A stretch of 64,000 nt of DNA from Pectobacterium aquaticum (lineage in GTDB: Bacteria > Pseudomonadota > Gammaproteobacteria > Enterobacterales > Enterobacteriaceae), in assembly GCF_003382565.3 (NCBI RefSeq), contig NZ_CP086253.1, forward strand, positions 1,240,001-1,304,000, given 5' to 3'. The notes under the pieces are model-generated. The model saw only the letters and a list, made by a program, of their open reading frames with translations, did not search any database and was not told the origin of the DNA. A program made the position numbers and the translations under genes. Shown here in pieces: positions 17,244 to 28,600 of the stretch (position 1 is its first letter; the number at the start of each line of letters is the position of its first letter).

Positions 17244-18605
17244 TTATCTTTCTCGTAGTGCTTCTGCTTTTGCCCGAATAATCGGCTTTAACAAATAGCT
17301 GAGGATAGTTTTCTTGCCGGTGATTATATCAACAGAAGCCACCATGCCTGGAATGATAAGAAGCGGCTTATCGGCTGAACCCAAATAATTCTTATCAGTC
17401 CGTAAGCGAATAATATAAAAGCTGTTCCCTTCTTTATCAGTGACGGTGTCTGGGCTGATTTGTTCCAACTGACCTTTTAAACCTCCATAGATGGTGTAGT
17501 CATAAGCGGTCAATTTTATGATGGCATCCTGACCTGGGTGTAAAAAGGCAATATCCTGAGGGCGAATTTTCGCTTCGACCAACAGCTTGTCATCCAGTGG
17601 AACAATTTCTACCAGATCGCTACCCGGTTGAATCACTCCCCCGATGGTATTCACCAGAACTTGCTGCACGATACCGCGAACAGGGGAGACGACCAGCGTT
17701 CGGTTTACCCGATCTTCGAGAGCTTTACCCGTTGCTGCAATTTTGTTCAGGCTGGTTTGTGCTTCACTAAGTTGAGATAACGCCTCGCTTTTATAGCGAC
17801 TACGCGTTTCCTCTATTTTATTTTCGCCCTCTTTAATCGCAGACTCCGCCCGTGGAATGGAGAGCTTGATGGAATCAAGCTGGCCACGAGTTTCAACCTC
17901 AGCACGGCGCAGGCGTAAAACTTCTACTTTAGAAATGGCGCCTTCCGCGATCAGCGGTTCCGACATTTTAATTTCTTGCTGGAGCAGGCTTAGGCTATTG
18001 CGGAACTGAATTTCCTTGGCTGAGAAATCCCGCAATTCCTGCTGGCGCTGGATCAACTGCTCTTCCAGACCGGATATCTCATTATGCAGTTGCTGGCGGC
18101 GGCTGTTATAAAGCTCTTTTTCTCCTGCCGCGATTTTAGGCGCTTGTGTCGTGATTTCTGCGGAAAGCACGAGCTCTTGACCGTTGATTTCAGCGTTCAG
18201 ACGTTCAATTCGCGACAGTAGCGCAAGCCGATCGGCTTCGGTTTCACCGACGTTGGAGGCAAAGCGGGTATCATCAAGGCGCAGCAAAGGATCGCCTGCA
18301 TTGACAACTTGTCCCTCACGAATGAACACTTCCGTGATAATGCCGCCTTCCAGGTTTTGGATTTTTTGCAGCCGAGAAGATGGGATTGCTTTACCATCGC
18401 CGCGAGTGACTTCATCAATATTTGCGAGCCCAGCCCACAGGATGAAAAACAGGAAAAAAGCACCGACAGCCCACAGCGTGAAGCGAATCGATCGCGGTGA
18501 ATCCTCGGTCATTGCTCGGCTCACTTCAGGCATCGTTTGCAGGCTCTCTTCATCTCCGCCGACAAAATACTGTTTGATTCGTCTGATATATTTACCGAGA
18601 CGCAT
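17244..18605 (-). CDS. Type I secretion adaptor (HlyD/LapC family)
   Basis: Periplasmic membrane fusion protein that joins the ABC transporter to the outer-membrane channel. 453 residues: a short cytoplasmic start, one membrane helix (about 44-62, WAVGAFFLFFILWAGLANI), a lipoyl-like half (GGIITEVFIREGQVVNAGDPLLRLD), long coiled coil (about 130-300, rich in Glu, Gln, Leu), second lipoyl half (VVSPVRGIVQQVLVNTIGG) and a beta-barrel domain ending in LLKPI. Its start overlaps the ABC gene by 14 bp. Last gene of a minus-strand operon that runs outer-membrane factor, ABC transporter, adaptor, diverging from the adhesin it presumably exports. Confidence 0.92.
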   Translation of the reverse strand: MRLGKYIRRIKQYFVGGDEESLQTMPEVSRAMTEDSPRSIRFTLWAVGAFFLFFILWAGLANIDEVTRGDGKAIPSSRLQKIQNLEGGIITEVFIREGQVVNAGDPLLRLDDTRFASNVGETEADRLALLSRIERLNAEINGQELVLSAEITTQAPKIAAGEKELYNSRRQQLHNEISGLEEQLIQRQQELRDFSAKEIQFRNSLSLLQQEIKMSEPLIAEGAISKVEVLRLRRAEVETRGQLDSIKLSIPRAESAIKEGENKIEETRSRYKSEALSQLSEAQTSLNKIAATGKALEDRVNRTLVVSPVRGIVQQVLVNTIGGVIQPGSDLVEIVPLDDKLLVEAKIRPQDIAFLHPGQDAIIKLTAYDYTIYGGLKGQLEQISPDTVTDKEGNSFYIIRLRTDKNYLGSADKPLLIIPGMVASVDIITGKKTILSYLLKPIIRAKAEALRER

Positions 18606-20841
18606 TGATCTGCCCCTTCTTCAACGCATCCATCACGATTACTTTCGGCCCATCAGCAATAATTTTACCTCTGTCGACAATCACTAAACGATCGACCAGC
18701 GCTAGCATGGAAACCCGATGGGTGACCAGCAAGAGCGTTTTCTCTGCAATCACGGGGGCCAGAGCTTGTTTTAACCGATCTTCGCTGGTGTTATCCATCG
18801 AACTGGTGGGTTCATCCAACACCAGAATCGGCGGATCGAGCAGCAGCGCTCTGGCTATCGCGACAGCCTGACGCTGCCCGCCGGAGAGTTGTTGGCCACG
18901 TTCACCAACCTGAAGGTTATAGCCATCGGGGTGCAGACGAGCAAACTCGTTCACCCCTGAAATTTCTGCGGCTCGCAACATGGCTTCGTCTTCGACATAG
19001 CGTGCGCCGCTAATCAGGTTGTTGCGCAGCGAGCCACTAAATAGCTGAATATCCTGAGGAACATAGCCGATATTGTGGCGTAAATCGCTGACATCCAACT
19101 GACGAGCATCGACGCCGTCGATCAGAATATTACCTGTATTAGGCTGATAGAGGTTTACGATCAGTTTTTGCAGCGAGCTTTTTCCCGAGCCGCTACGGCC
19201 GATGACGCCCACTTTTTCACCGGGCGCGATGGTCAGGCTGATGCCTTGCAGCGAACTGGTTTTTTGTTCTGGGTAATTGAACGTCACATCGCGAAATTCG
19301 ATACCGCCCCGGATGCTCTCGCGTTTCAGCGGGCGTTCGTTATCGCTACGCTCCTGCGGTAATTGCATCATCTGCTCGGTGGTTTGCATCGTCAAACGCG
19401 CCTGCTGGTAACGGCTGACCAAGCCAGACAATTGGCCCAACGGCATGAGCGCTCTGCCGTTCAGCATGTAACAGGCAATCAATCCACCCATACTGAGTTT
19501 GCCGTTAATCAGCATATAGACGCCGACGACAATCATGGCAACGCCAGCAAATTGCTGGAACCACTGCGTCAGGTTTACCGCCAGTGAAGACAATGCCTTG
19601 GCCCGCATTTCCAGCTTGCTCAGGCTGCCAATGGTCTGTTCCCACTGGTGCTGCCGTTCACTTTCCGCATTATTGACCTTGATTGCGTCCAGACAGCTCA
19701 AGGTTTCGATCAGCGTAGCCTGCCGTTCACTGGCAAGGTGCATCGTTTTTTCAATGGTGGCGGATAGCGGTTTTTGCATCGCCCAGCTCGCCAGCAGGGC
19801 AATAGGGTAGGCGAGTATGGAAACCCAGACCAGCGGGCCGCCGATGATGCCGATAACCAGCAGCAGAAGCAGCGTAAAAGGAAAATCGATCAACGTCGTC
19901 AGCGTCAGTGAGGAAAGAAAATCTCTTAGTGATTGAAATTCGTGAATATTTTGTGCAAAGCTACCGATTCGTGGCGGTCTGGCCTTCATCGACATGCCCG
20001 TGATTCGTTCAAATAACGTGGCAGAAATAATCAGGTCGGTTTTTTTGCCCGCCATATCGAGGCAAATGCCACGCAGCGTTTTGAGTATCAAATCGAAAAT
20101 AAATGCGCCGGTCACGCCGATAGCCAGCACCCACAGTGTCGCTGTTGCCTGATTGGGCACAACGCGGTCATAGACATTCATCACGAACAGCGGCGTGGCA
20201 AGCGCGATAATGTTCACCAGCAAACTGGCGAGGACCGCATCGAGATAGAGCGAGCGTGAAAGCTTCAGCGTATCTTTGAACCAGGATTTGGTTCGGGGGA
20301 TCAGCGACGGATTTTGCAAATCGAACTGATGACGAGGCTGGGCAAACATCACTAAACCGAGGTAATTCTGTTGCAGCGTATTGTGCTCAACGGAAATTTC
20401 TCCGCCTTCTGTTTCACTGGGCATCAGACGTGCGCTGCCGTCAGCGTTCCAGCCCAACAGAATCGCCGCGCGTCCTTCCCGTAACAGCAGCATCGCTGGG
20501 AGCGACATTTCGGAAATTTTATTCAGAGAACGTTTGAGAACACGCCCTTGCAGCCCCGCGCGTGCAGCGGCTCTTGGGAGCAATTTTACCGATAACCGTT
20601 GGTTGGCTAAGGGGAGCCCCGCCGTGAGTGTGGCACGACTGACGGATTTCCCCTGCAAGGTGCAGAGGATCAGCAAACTATCCAATAAGGGATCGTCATG
20701 GCGGCTGCGAGGGTCACTATTTTCATGAATGATGGGCTCATGAACACCAGTCGATTCATGGACAGCTGGCTCTTGGACGATAGACTCCTCGGTAGCTGAT
20801 TTATCAGAACCATTTGTCTCTTGTACTGAATGCAACTTCAT
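18592..20841 (-). CDS. Type I secretion ABC transporter (LapB-like permease/ATPase)
   Basis: Inner-membrane energy unit of the secretion machine. 749 residues: Ser/Glu-rich start, C39-like domain (about 45-180) without an evident catalytic Cys, six-helix membrane domain (about 200-475), and ATPase with Walker A GRSGSGKSS, signature LSGGQRQAVAIARALL, Walker B ILVLDEPTSSMD and H-loop VTHR. A degenerate peptidase domain is usual for transporters of giant RTX adhesins that are exported without leader cleavage. Follows the outer-membrane factor by 78 bp. Confidence 0.93.
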   Translation of the reverse strand: MKLHSVQETNGSDKSATEESIVQEPAVHESTGVHEPIIHENSDPRSRHDDPLLDSLLILCTLQGKSVSRATLTAGLPLANQRLSVKLLPRAAARAGLQGRVLKRSLNKISEMSLPAMLLLREGRAAILLGWNADGSARLMPSETEGGEISVEHNTLQQNYLGLVMFAQPRHQFDLQNPSLIPRTKSWFKDTLKLSRSLYLDAVLASLLVNIIALATPLFVMNVYDRVVPNQATATLWVLAIGVTGAFIFDLILKTLRGICLDMAGKKTDLIISATLFERITGMSMKARPPRIGSFAQNIHEFQSLRDFLSSLTLTTLIDFPFTLLLLLVIGIIGGPLVWVSILAYPIALLASWAMQKPLSATIEKTMHLASERQATLIETLSCLDAIKVNNAESERQHQWEQTIGSLSKLEMRAKALSSLAVNLTQWFQQFAGVAMIVVGVYMLINGKLSMGGLIACYMLNGRALMPLGQLSGLVSRYQQARLTMQTTEQMMQLPQERSDNERPLKRESIRGGIEFRDVTFNYPEQKTSSLQGISLTIAPGEKVGVIGRSGSGKSSLQKLIVNLYQPNTGNILIDGVDARQLDVSDLRHNIGYVPQDIQLFSGSLRNNLISGARYVEDEAMLRAAEISGVNEFARLHPDGYNLQVGERGQQLSGGQRQAVAIARALLLDPPILVLDEPTSSMDNTSEDRLKQALAPVIAEKTLLLVTHRVSMLALVDRLVIVDRGKIIADGPKVIVMDALKKGQINASR

Positions 20842-20919
20842 TTAACTAAACGTTCCCTTACGCAACGTAATTCCCCGCATATAAAGCATAATTCATCGCC
20901 GTCTGACTAATGAAATATA

Positions 20920-22275
20920 TTAATTAAGGCTCGGCAACTCTGCTTGGGTGGTGACGTTGGTCAGGCTGGTACCGGCATCAGGTGCTGGGATCGCCAAACG
21001 GTTTAATAGCTCTCCCATACGGGATGCGATCCGATATTCAGTATAGAGGGAGGTGAAGCGAACTTCGACCAGACGGCGCTGTGCGGTGAACAGCTCGTTT
21101 TCACTGTCCAGAAGGTCCAATAATGTCCTTTCTCCCAGACCAAATTGCTTCTGATAAGCGGTTCGTACTTTCATACTGCGGTCGGCATATTCGGCGGCAA
21201 TCGGCAGTTGCTGACGCGAGTTATTTAACGCTGACCAAGCTAACTTGAGTTCTTCGCTAAGCAGGCGTAGGGCATTATTTCTCACATCCTGTGCTTCTTT
21301 TACCTGATAGGCTTTTGATTCCATGTTGGCTTTACTGCTACCGCCTTCATACAGGTTGTAGCGCATGCGCAGCATCGCCTGCCACTCATTATTTTGACCA
21401 CGTGTTCCGCCAACGTTGTTATCCATCGTGCGAGAGAGCTCAACGTTAAGGCGTGGGTAAAACGTTGATTTTGAAGTCTCATATTGCTGCTGAGTGGCTT
21501 CAATATCTGACTCCGCGGATTTCAGCGCCGGGCTGTTAGCCAGCATAATGCGCAGTGTTTCTTCCAGCGAGGCGGGGAGTTTTATCGCAGACGCATCGGG
21601 CATCACCAAATCCTCTGGCACCTTACCCACAATGCTCATGTAGTTGATTTTGGCATCATCAAGATTGGTTTTTTCTGTCAGCACGTTGTTACGGGCCTGT
21701 GCAAGACGTGCTTCGGCCTGATCCAAGTCGGCCAATCGCCCAACGCCTTGTTCGCTACGCAGCCTGATTTGATCGTAAATGCGCTCATGGCTTGCAAGGT
21801 TTGCTTCCGCCAGACGGACAAATTCCTGACGTTGCAGCACACTGAGATAGACCTGAACGGTATCTAACGCCGTCGCCTCACTGGTATTTAATACTTTATA
21901 GGCGCGTGAATTGACCGTAGCGCGTTGTCTGCCCACTTCGCTGGAGGTGGCGAAGCCATCAAACACCGTCTGGCTTAGATTGATACTCGATTCCTGGCGG
22001 TTGAGCTCAACGCGCTTATTGGTGCTGGCGCGTGTCGAGGGGCTATCAGTCTCTTCGCGGCCAACGCCAGCACTTAGCGTGATGGAGGGGAGATATCCGC
22101 CTTTTGCCGCACGCAAATCATGTTCGGCAGAAAAACGGCTATTAATGGCGGCGCTGACTTCAGGATGTGTATAAAGCGTGCTTTTTATTGCTTCCTGAAT
22201 CGTCTCGGCATGTGTCGTCGCTGTGGAAAAAACGGTAATAAAAGGTAATAAAGCAAAATAATATCTACGCATCAT
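20920..22275 (-). CDS. TolC-family outer-membrane factor of type I secretion (LapE-like)
   Basis: Outer-membrane/periplasmic tunnel. 451 residues with a signal peptide (MMRRYYFALLPFITVFSTATTHA), and the two repeated helical hairpins of the TolC family (LNLSQTVFDGFATSSEVGRQ and MRYNLYEGGSSKANMESKA are the paired strand regions). It ends without a long tail. Dedicated LapE-type channels are usual beside giant adhesin transporters. First gene of the operon, divergent from the adhesin. Confidence 0.92.
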   Translation of the reverse strand: MMRRYYFALLPFITVFSTATTHAETIQEAIKSTLYTHPEVSAAINSRFSAEHDLRAAKGGYLPSITLSAGVGREETDSPSTRASTNKRVELNRQESSINLSQTVFDGFATSSEVGRQRATVNSRAYKVLNTSEATALDTVQVYLSVLQRQEFVRLAEANLASHERIYDQIRLRSEQGVGRLADLDQAEARLAQARNNVLTEKTNLDDAKINYMSIVGKVPEDLVMPDASAIKLPASLEETLRIMLANSPALKSAESDIEATQQQYETSKSTFYPRLNVELSRTMDNNVGGTRGQNNEWQAMLRMRYNLYEGGSSKANMESKAYQVKEAQDVRNNALRLLSEELKLAWSALNNSRQQLPIAAEYADRSMKVRTAYQKQFGLGERTLLDLLDSENELFTAQRRLVEVRFTSLYTEYRIASRMGELLNRLAIPAPDAGTSLTNVTTQAELPSLN

Positions 22276-22659
22276 CAGCAGTTTTCCTTCACAAAAAAAC
22301 TTTATTTGTGATTATTCCTATTAAAGTGTTTGAGTGTTATATAAACGCTTAACGAGTTGATTTTATTTTATTCCTTTTATATCAATGTGTTAAACACCAT
22401 TTCTGAAAGGGCCTTAATGCGAGAAAAATAAGACCTACTCGAAATGAGTAAATTTCTGGAAAGAATATTCTGAATTTTTTATTATATCGTGCATTGAGTC
22501 AAGCGTTTGACGCATCACGACAGCACTATCGTAACGATTTTTTCATAAAATGTCGGGACGACACACAGCAAATCAACCTTATCAGGATGATAGCAAAAAT
22601 CTATAGCCGCAATATCGCCACATTATAAAAATAATTATAGATATCAAGGAGAAAGTATT
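22276..22659. promoter_or_regulatory. Divergent control region between secretion operon and adhesin
   Basis: 384 bp, very A+T-rich, which must hold both promoters. Seen: a perfect dyad GTCAAgcgtTTGAC at 22498-22511, an A+T-rich stretch around 22465-22490, and AAGGAG at 22646-22651, the adhesin ribosome site. No textbook CRP or sigma-54 site was found by eye. A c-di-GMP-responsive regulator could bind here, but none is identified. Confidence 0.5.
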
Positions 22660-25600
22660 TTGAATGGTGTGATTGGTGTCATTAAATTCGTTATTGGACA
22701 AGTGTTTATCGTCGCGCTTGATGGAAGCCAGAGATTGCTGGTTGCTGGCGATCGGGTTTACAGCGGTGAAGAAGTAGTAACTGGCGCTAATGGCGCGGTT
22801 TCAATCACATTACCCGATGGCAAAACATTAGATCTAGGACGTGATAGCCGCTGGAGCGATGTGAGCAATGCGTCCTCTCAGGCCAATGCGGATGTTGCTG
22901 ATGATGTTGCTGCGATACAAGATGCTATCGCTCAGGGGGCCGACCCAACGCAAGTATTAGAAGCGACTGCCGCGGGTAATGACAACACCGGAGAAGCGGG
23001 TGACGGAGGCGGTGGGCATTTCAATCCAGCGGTGGTGCTGAATTTAACGGCCGAGGTCGTTACCACCCCGATTGGTTATGATACCGCAGGTCTATCGTTT
23101 ACTGACCGTGCTTCATCCGTTCTGGATGGCGCCGATTCATCCATGTTGCAGGCTGCGACAGCGGACACCACTGATACCACACCGCCTTCTGTCACCATCG
23201 TTATAAACAGTGGTGGCACAGTAATTTTCGTCTTCACAAAACCGATTAGTGGTTTTGATCTCAGTGATATCAGCGTAACAAACGGCGCAGTAACGAATCT
23301 GGTACAGGATCCGAATGATCCGACTCGCTGGACGGCGACATTGACGCCTGCCACCAACTTTGAGGGAGAAGTCCGTGTCAGTATTTCTGACAGCAGCTAC
23401 ACCGATGCTGCCGGTATTCCTGGCACGGGGGGAAGTGAAGCGATAACGGTCGATACATTGCCTCCAGTGGCGTCGATCGCTATCGACAATGTCACGTCGG
23501 ATAACGTGATCAATGCCAGCGAGTCCGGTCAGACCATCGCCGTGACGGGTAAAGTCGATAACGACGTCAAAGCGGGCGATGCGGTTACGGTCAAGGTCGG
23601 TACTGAAACGTACCAGACGACGGTGAATACCGATGGCAAAACCTGGAGCGTGAATGTTCCTGGTTCTGTTTTAGCCGCGAATGGTGATATCTCGGCGACC
23701 GTGACCACGCGTGATACCGTGGGCAATGTCACCACCGCCAATACTTCTCACACTTACGGTGTGGACACCGTTGCACCAACAGCCTCTATCAGTATCGATA
23801 ATGTCACGTCGGATAACATCATTAACGCCAGTGAATCCGGTCAGACCATCGCCGTGACGGGTCAGGTCGGCAATGAGGTCAATGCGGGCGATGCGGTTAC
23901 GGTGAAAGTCGGTACCGAGACCTATCAGACGACGGTGAATGCCGATGGCAAAACCTGGAGCGTGAATGTTCCGGGATCGGTGCTGGCCGCAAACAGTGAT
24001 GTGAGTGCGACGGTCACCACGCGTGATACGGCGGGTAACGTCACCACCGCCAATACCAGTCACACATACGGCGTCGATACGGTTGCGCCGGTGGCGTCGA
24101 TTACCATTGATAACGTTACGTCGGATAACATCATTAACGCGACCGAATCCGGTCAGACGATTGCGGTGACCGGTAAAGTCGATAACGACGTGAAAGCCGG
24201 TGATGCGATCACGGTGAAAGTCGGTACCGAGACTTACCAGACGACGGTGAATACCGATGGCAAGACCTGGAGTGTGAATGTGCCGGGATCGGTGCTGGCC
24301 GCGAATAGTGATGTGAGCGCCACCGTGACCACCCGCGATACCGCAGGTAATGTCACCACGGCGAACACCAGCCACGCTTACGATGTGGACACCGTTGCAC
24401 CAACAGCCTCTATCAGTATCGACAATGTCACGCCGGATAACATCATTAACGCCAGTGAATCCGGTCAGACCATTGCGGTGACAGGTCAGGTCGGCAATGA
24501 AGTTAACGCAGGCGATGCCGTTACGATTAAAGTCGGCACCGAGACCTATCAGACGACGGTGAATGCCGATGGCAAAACCTGGAGCGTGAATGTTCCGGGA
24601 TCGGTGCTGGCCGCAAATAGCGATGTGAGTGCCACGGTCACCACGCGTGATACCGCAGGTAATGTCACCACGGCGAACACCAGCCACGCTTACGATGTGG
24701 ACACCGTTGCGCCTATGGCGTCGATTACCATCGATAACGTCACGTCGGATAACATCATTAACGCCAGTGAATCCGGTCAGACCCTTGCGCTGACGGGTAA
24801 AGTTGATAACGACGTGAAAGCGGGCGATGCGGTTACGGTCAAGGTCGGTACTGAAACGTACCAGACGACGGTGAATACCGATGGCAAGACCTGGAGCGTG
24901 AATGTTCCCGGTTCTGTTTTAGCCGCGAATGGTGATATCTCGGCAACGGTCACCACGCGTGACACCGTGGGCAATGTCACTACCGCCAATACCAGTCACA
25001 CTTACGGTGTGGACACCGTTGCACCAACAGCCTCTATCAGTATCGACAATGTCACGCCGGATAACATCATTAACGCCAGTGAATCCGGTCAGACCATCGC
25101 CGTGACGGGTAAAGTTGATAACGACGTCAAAGCGGGTGATGCGGTTACGGTGAAAGTCGGCACCGAGACCTACCAGACCACGGTGAATGCCGATGGCAAA
25201 ACCTGGAGCGTGAATGTGCCGGGATCGGTGCTGGCCGCAAATAGTGATGTGAGCGCGACCGTGACCACGCGTGATACGGCGGGTAACGTCACCACCGCCA
25301 ATACTTATCACACTTACGGTGTGGACACCGTTGCACCAACAGCCTCTATCAGTATCGATAATGTCACGTCGGATAACATCATTAACGCCAGTGAATCCGG
25401 TCAGACCATTGCGGTGACAGGTCAGGTCGGCAATGAAGTTAACGCAGGCGATGCCGTTACGATTAAAGTCGGCACCGAGACCTATCAGACGACGGTGAAT
25501 GCCGATGGCAAAACCTGGAGCGTGAATGTTCCCGGATCGGTGCTGGCAGCAAATAGTGATGTGAGTGCGACGGTCACCACGCACGATGCCGTGGGCAATG

Positions 25601-28600
25601 TCACCATCGCCAACACCAGTCACGCTTACGATGTGGACACCGTTGCACCAACAGCCTCTATCAGTATCGACAATGTCACGCCGGATAACATCATTAACGC
25701 CAGTGAATCCGGTCAGACGATTGCGGTGACAGGTCAGGTGGGTAATGAAGTCAATGCGGGCGATACGATTACTGTCAACGTCGGTACCGAGACGTACCAG
25801 ACCACGGTGAATGCCGATGGTAAAACCTGGAGCGTGAATGTTCCTGGTTCTGTTTTAGCCGCGAATGGCGATATCTCGGCGACCGTGACCACGCGCGATA
25901 CCGTGGGCAATGTCACTACCGCCAATACCAGTCACACTTACGGTGTGGACACCGTTGCACCAACAGCCTCTATCAGTATCGACAATGTCACGCCGGATAA
26001 CATCATTAACGCGACCGAATCCGGTCAGACCATTGCGGTGACGGGTAAAGTTGATAACGACGTCAAAGCGGGCGATGCGGTTATGGTCAAGGTCGGTACC
26101 GAGACCTACCAGACGACCGTCAATAGCGATGGTAAAACCTGGAGCGTGAATGTTCCTGGTTCTGTTTTAGCCGCGAATGGCGATATCTCGGCCACGGTCA
26201 CCACGCGTGATACCGTGGGCAATGTCACCATCGCCAACACCAGCCACGCTTACGATGTGGACACCGTTGCGCCTATGGCGTCGATTACCATCGATAACGT
26301 CACGTCGGATAACATCATTAACGCGACCGAATCCGGTCAGACCATCGCCGTGACGGGTAAAGTTGATAACGACGTCAAAGCGGGTGATGCGGTTACGGTC
26401 AACGTCGGTACCGAGACGTACCAGACGACCGTCAATGCCGATGGCAAGACCTGGAGCGTGAATGTTCCGGGATCGGTGCTGGCCGCAAATAGTGATGTGA
26501 GCGCGACCGTGACCACGCGTGATACCGTGGGTAACGTCACCACCGCCAATACCAGTCACACATACGGCGTCGATACGGTTGCGCCGGTGGCGTCGATTAC
26601 CATCGATAACGTTACGTCCGATAACGTGATTAACGCCAGTGAATCCGGCCAGACGATTGCGGTGACGGGTCAGGTCGGCAATGAAGTTAAAGCGGGCGAT
26701 GCGATTACCGTCAACGTCGGCACCGAGACCTACCAGACGACCGTCAATACTGATGGCAAAACCTGGAGCGTGAATGTTCCTGGTTCTGTTTTAGCCGTGA
26801 ATAGTGATATCTCGGCAACGGTCACCACGCGCGATACCGTGGGTAACGTCACCACCGCCAATACCAGTCACACATACGGCGTCGATACGGTTGCGCCGGT
26901 GGCGTCGATTACCATTGATAACGTTACGTCGGATAACATCATTAACGCGACTGAATCCGGCCAGACCATCGCCGTGACGGGTAAAGTTGATAACGACGTG
27001 AAAGCGGGCGATGCGGTTACGGTCAAGGTCGGTACTGAAACGTACCAGACGACGGTGAATGCCGATGGCAAAACCTGGAGCGTCAATGTTCCGGGATCGG
27101 TGCTAGCAGCCAATAGCGATGTGAGCGCGACCGTGACCACGCGTGATACCGTGGGTAACGTCACCATCGCCAACACCAGTCACGCTTACGATGTGGACAC
27201 CGTTGCACCAACAGCCTCTATCAGTATCGACAATGTCACGCCGGATAACATCATTAACGCCAGTGAATCCGGTCAGACCATCGCCGTGACGGGTAAAGTT
27301 GATAACGACGTCAAAGCGGGTGATGCGGTTACGGTCAAGGTCGGTACTGAAACGTACCAGACGACGGTGAATACCGATGGCAAGACCTGGAGTGTGAATG
27401 TTCCTGGTTCTGTTTTAGCCGCGAATGGTGATATCTCGGCGACCGTGACCACCCGCGATACCGCAGGTAATGTCACCACGGCGAACACCAGCCACGCTTA
27501 CGATGTGGACACCGTTGCACCGGTGGCGTCGATTACCATCGATAACGTCACGTCGGATAACATCATTAACGCCAGTGAATCCGGTCAGACCCTTGCGGTG
27601 ACGGGTCAGGTGGGCAATGAAGTTAACGCAGGCGATGCCGTTACGATTAAAGTCGGCACCGAGACGTACCAGACCACGGTGAATACCGATGGCAAAACCT
27701 GGAGCGTGAATGTTCCTGGTTCTGTTTTAGCCGCGAATGGTGATATCTCGGCGACCGTGACCACGCGCGATGCCGTGGGCAATGTCACCATCGCCAACAC
27801 CAGTCACGCTTACGATGTGGACACCGTTGCACCAACAGCCTCTATCAGTATCGATAATGTCACGCCGGATAACATCATTAACGCGACCGAATCCGGCCAG
27901 ACGATTGCGGTGACGGGTCAGGTCGGCAATGAAGTTAAAGCGGGCGATGCGATTACCGTCAACGTCGGCACCGAGACCTACCAGACGACCGTCAATACTG
28001 ATGGCAAAACCTGGAGCGTGAATGTTCCTGGTTCTGTTTTAGCCGCGAATGGTGATATCTCGGCGACCGTGACCACGCGTGATACCGTGGGCAATGTCAC
28101 CACCGCCAATACTTCTCACACTTACGGTGTGGACACCGTTGCACCAACAGCCTCTATCAGTATCGATAACGTCACGTCCGATAACGTGATTAACGCGGCC
28201 GAGTTCGGCCAGACGATTGCGGTGACGGGTAAAGTTGATAACGACGTCAAAGCGGGCGATGCGGTTATGGTCAAGGTCGGTACCGAGACCTACCAGACGA
28301 CGGTGAATACCGATGGCAAGACCTGGAGTGTGAATGTGCCGGGATCGGTGCTGGCCGCGAATAGCGATATCTCGGCCACGGTCACCACGCGTGATACCGT
28401 GGGCAATGTCACCACCGCCAATACTTCTCACACTTACGGTGTGGACACCGTTGCACCAACAGCCTCTATCAGTATCGACAATGTCACGCCGGATAACATC
28501 ATTAACGCGACCGAATCCGGTCAGACCATCGCCGTGACGGGTAAAGTTGATAACGACGTCAAAGCGGGTGATGCGGTTACGGTCAACGTCGGTACCGAGA

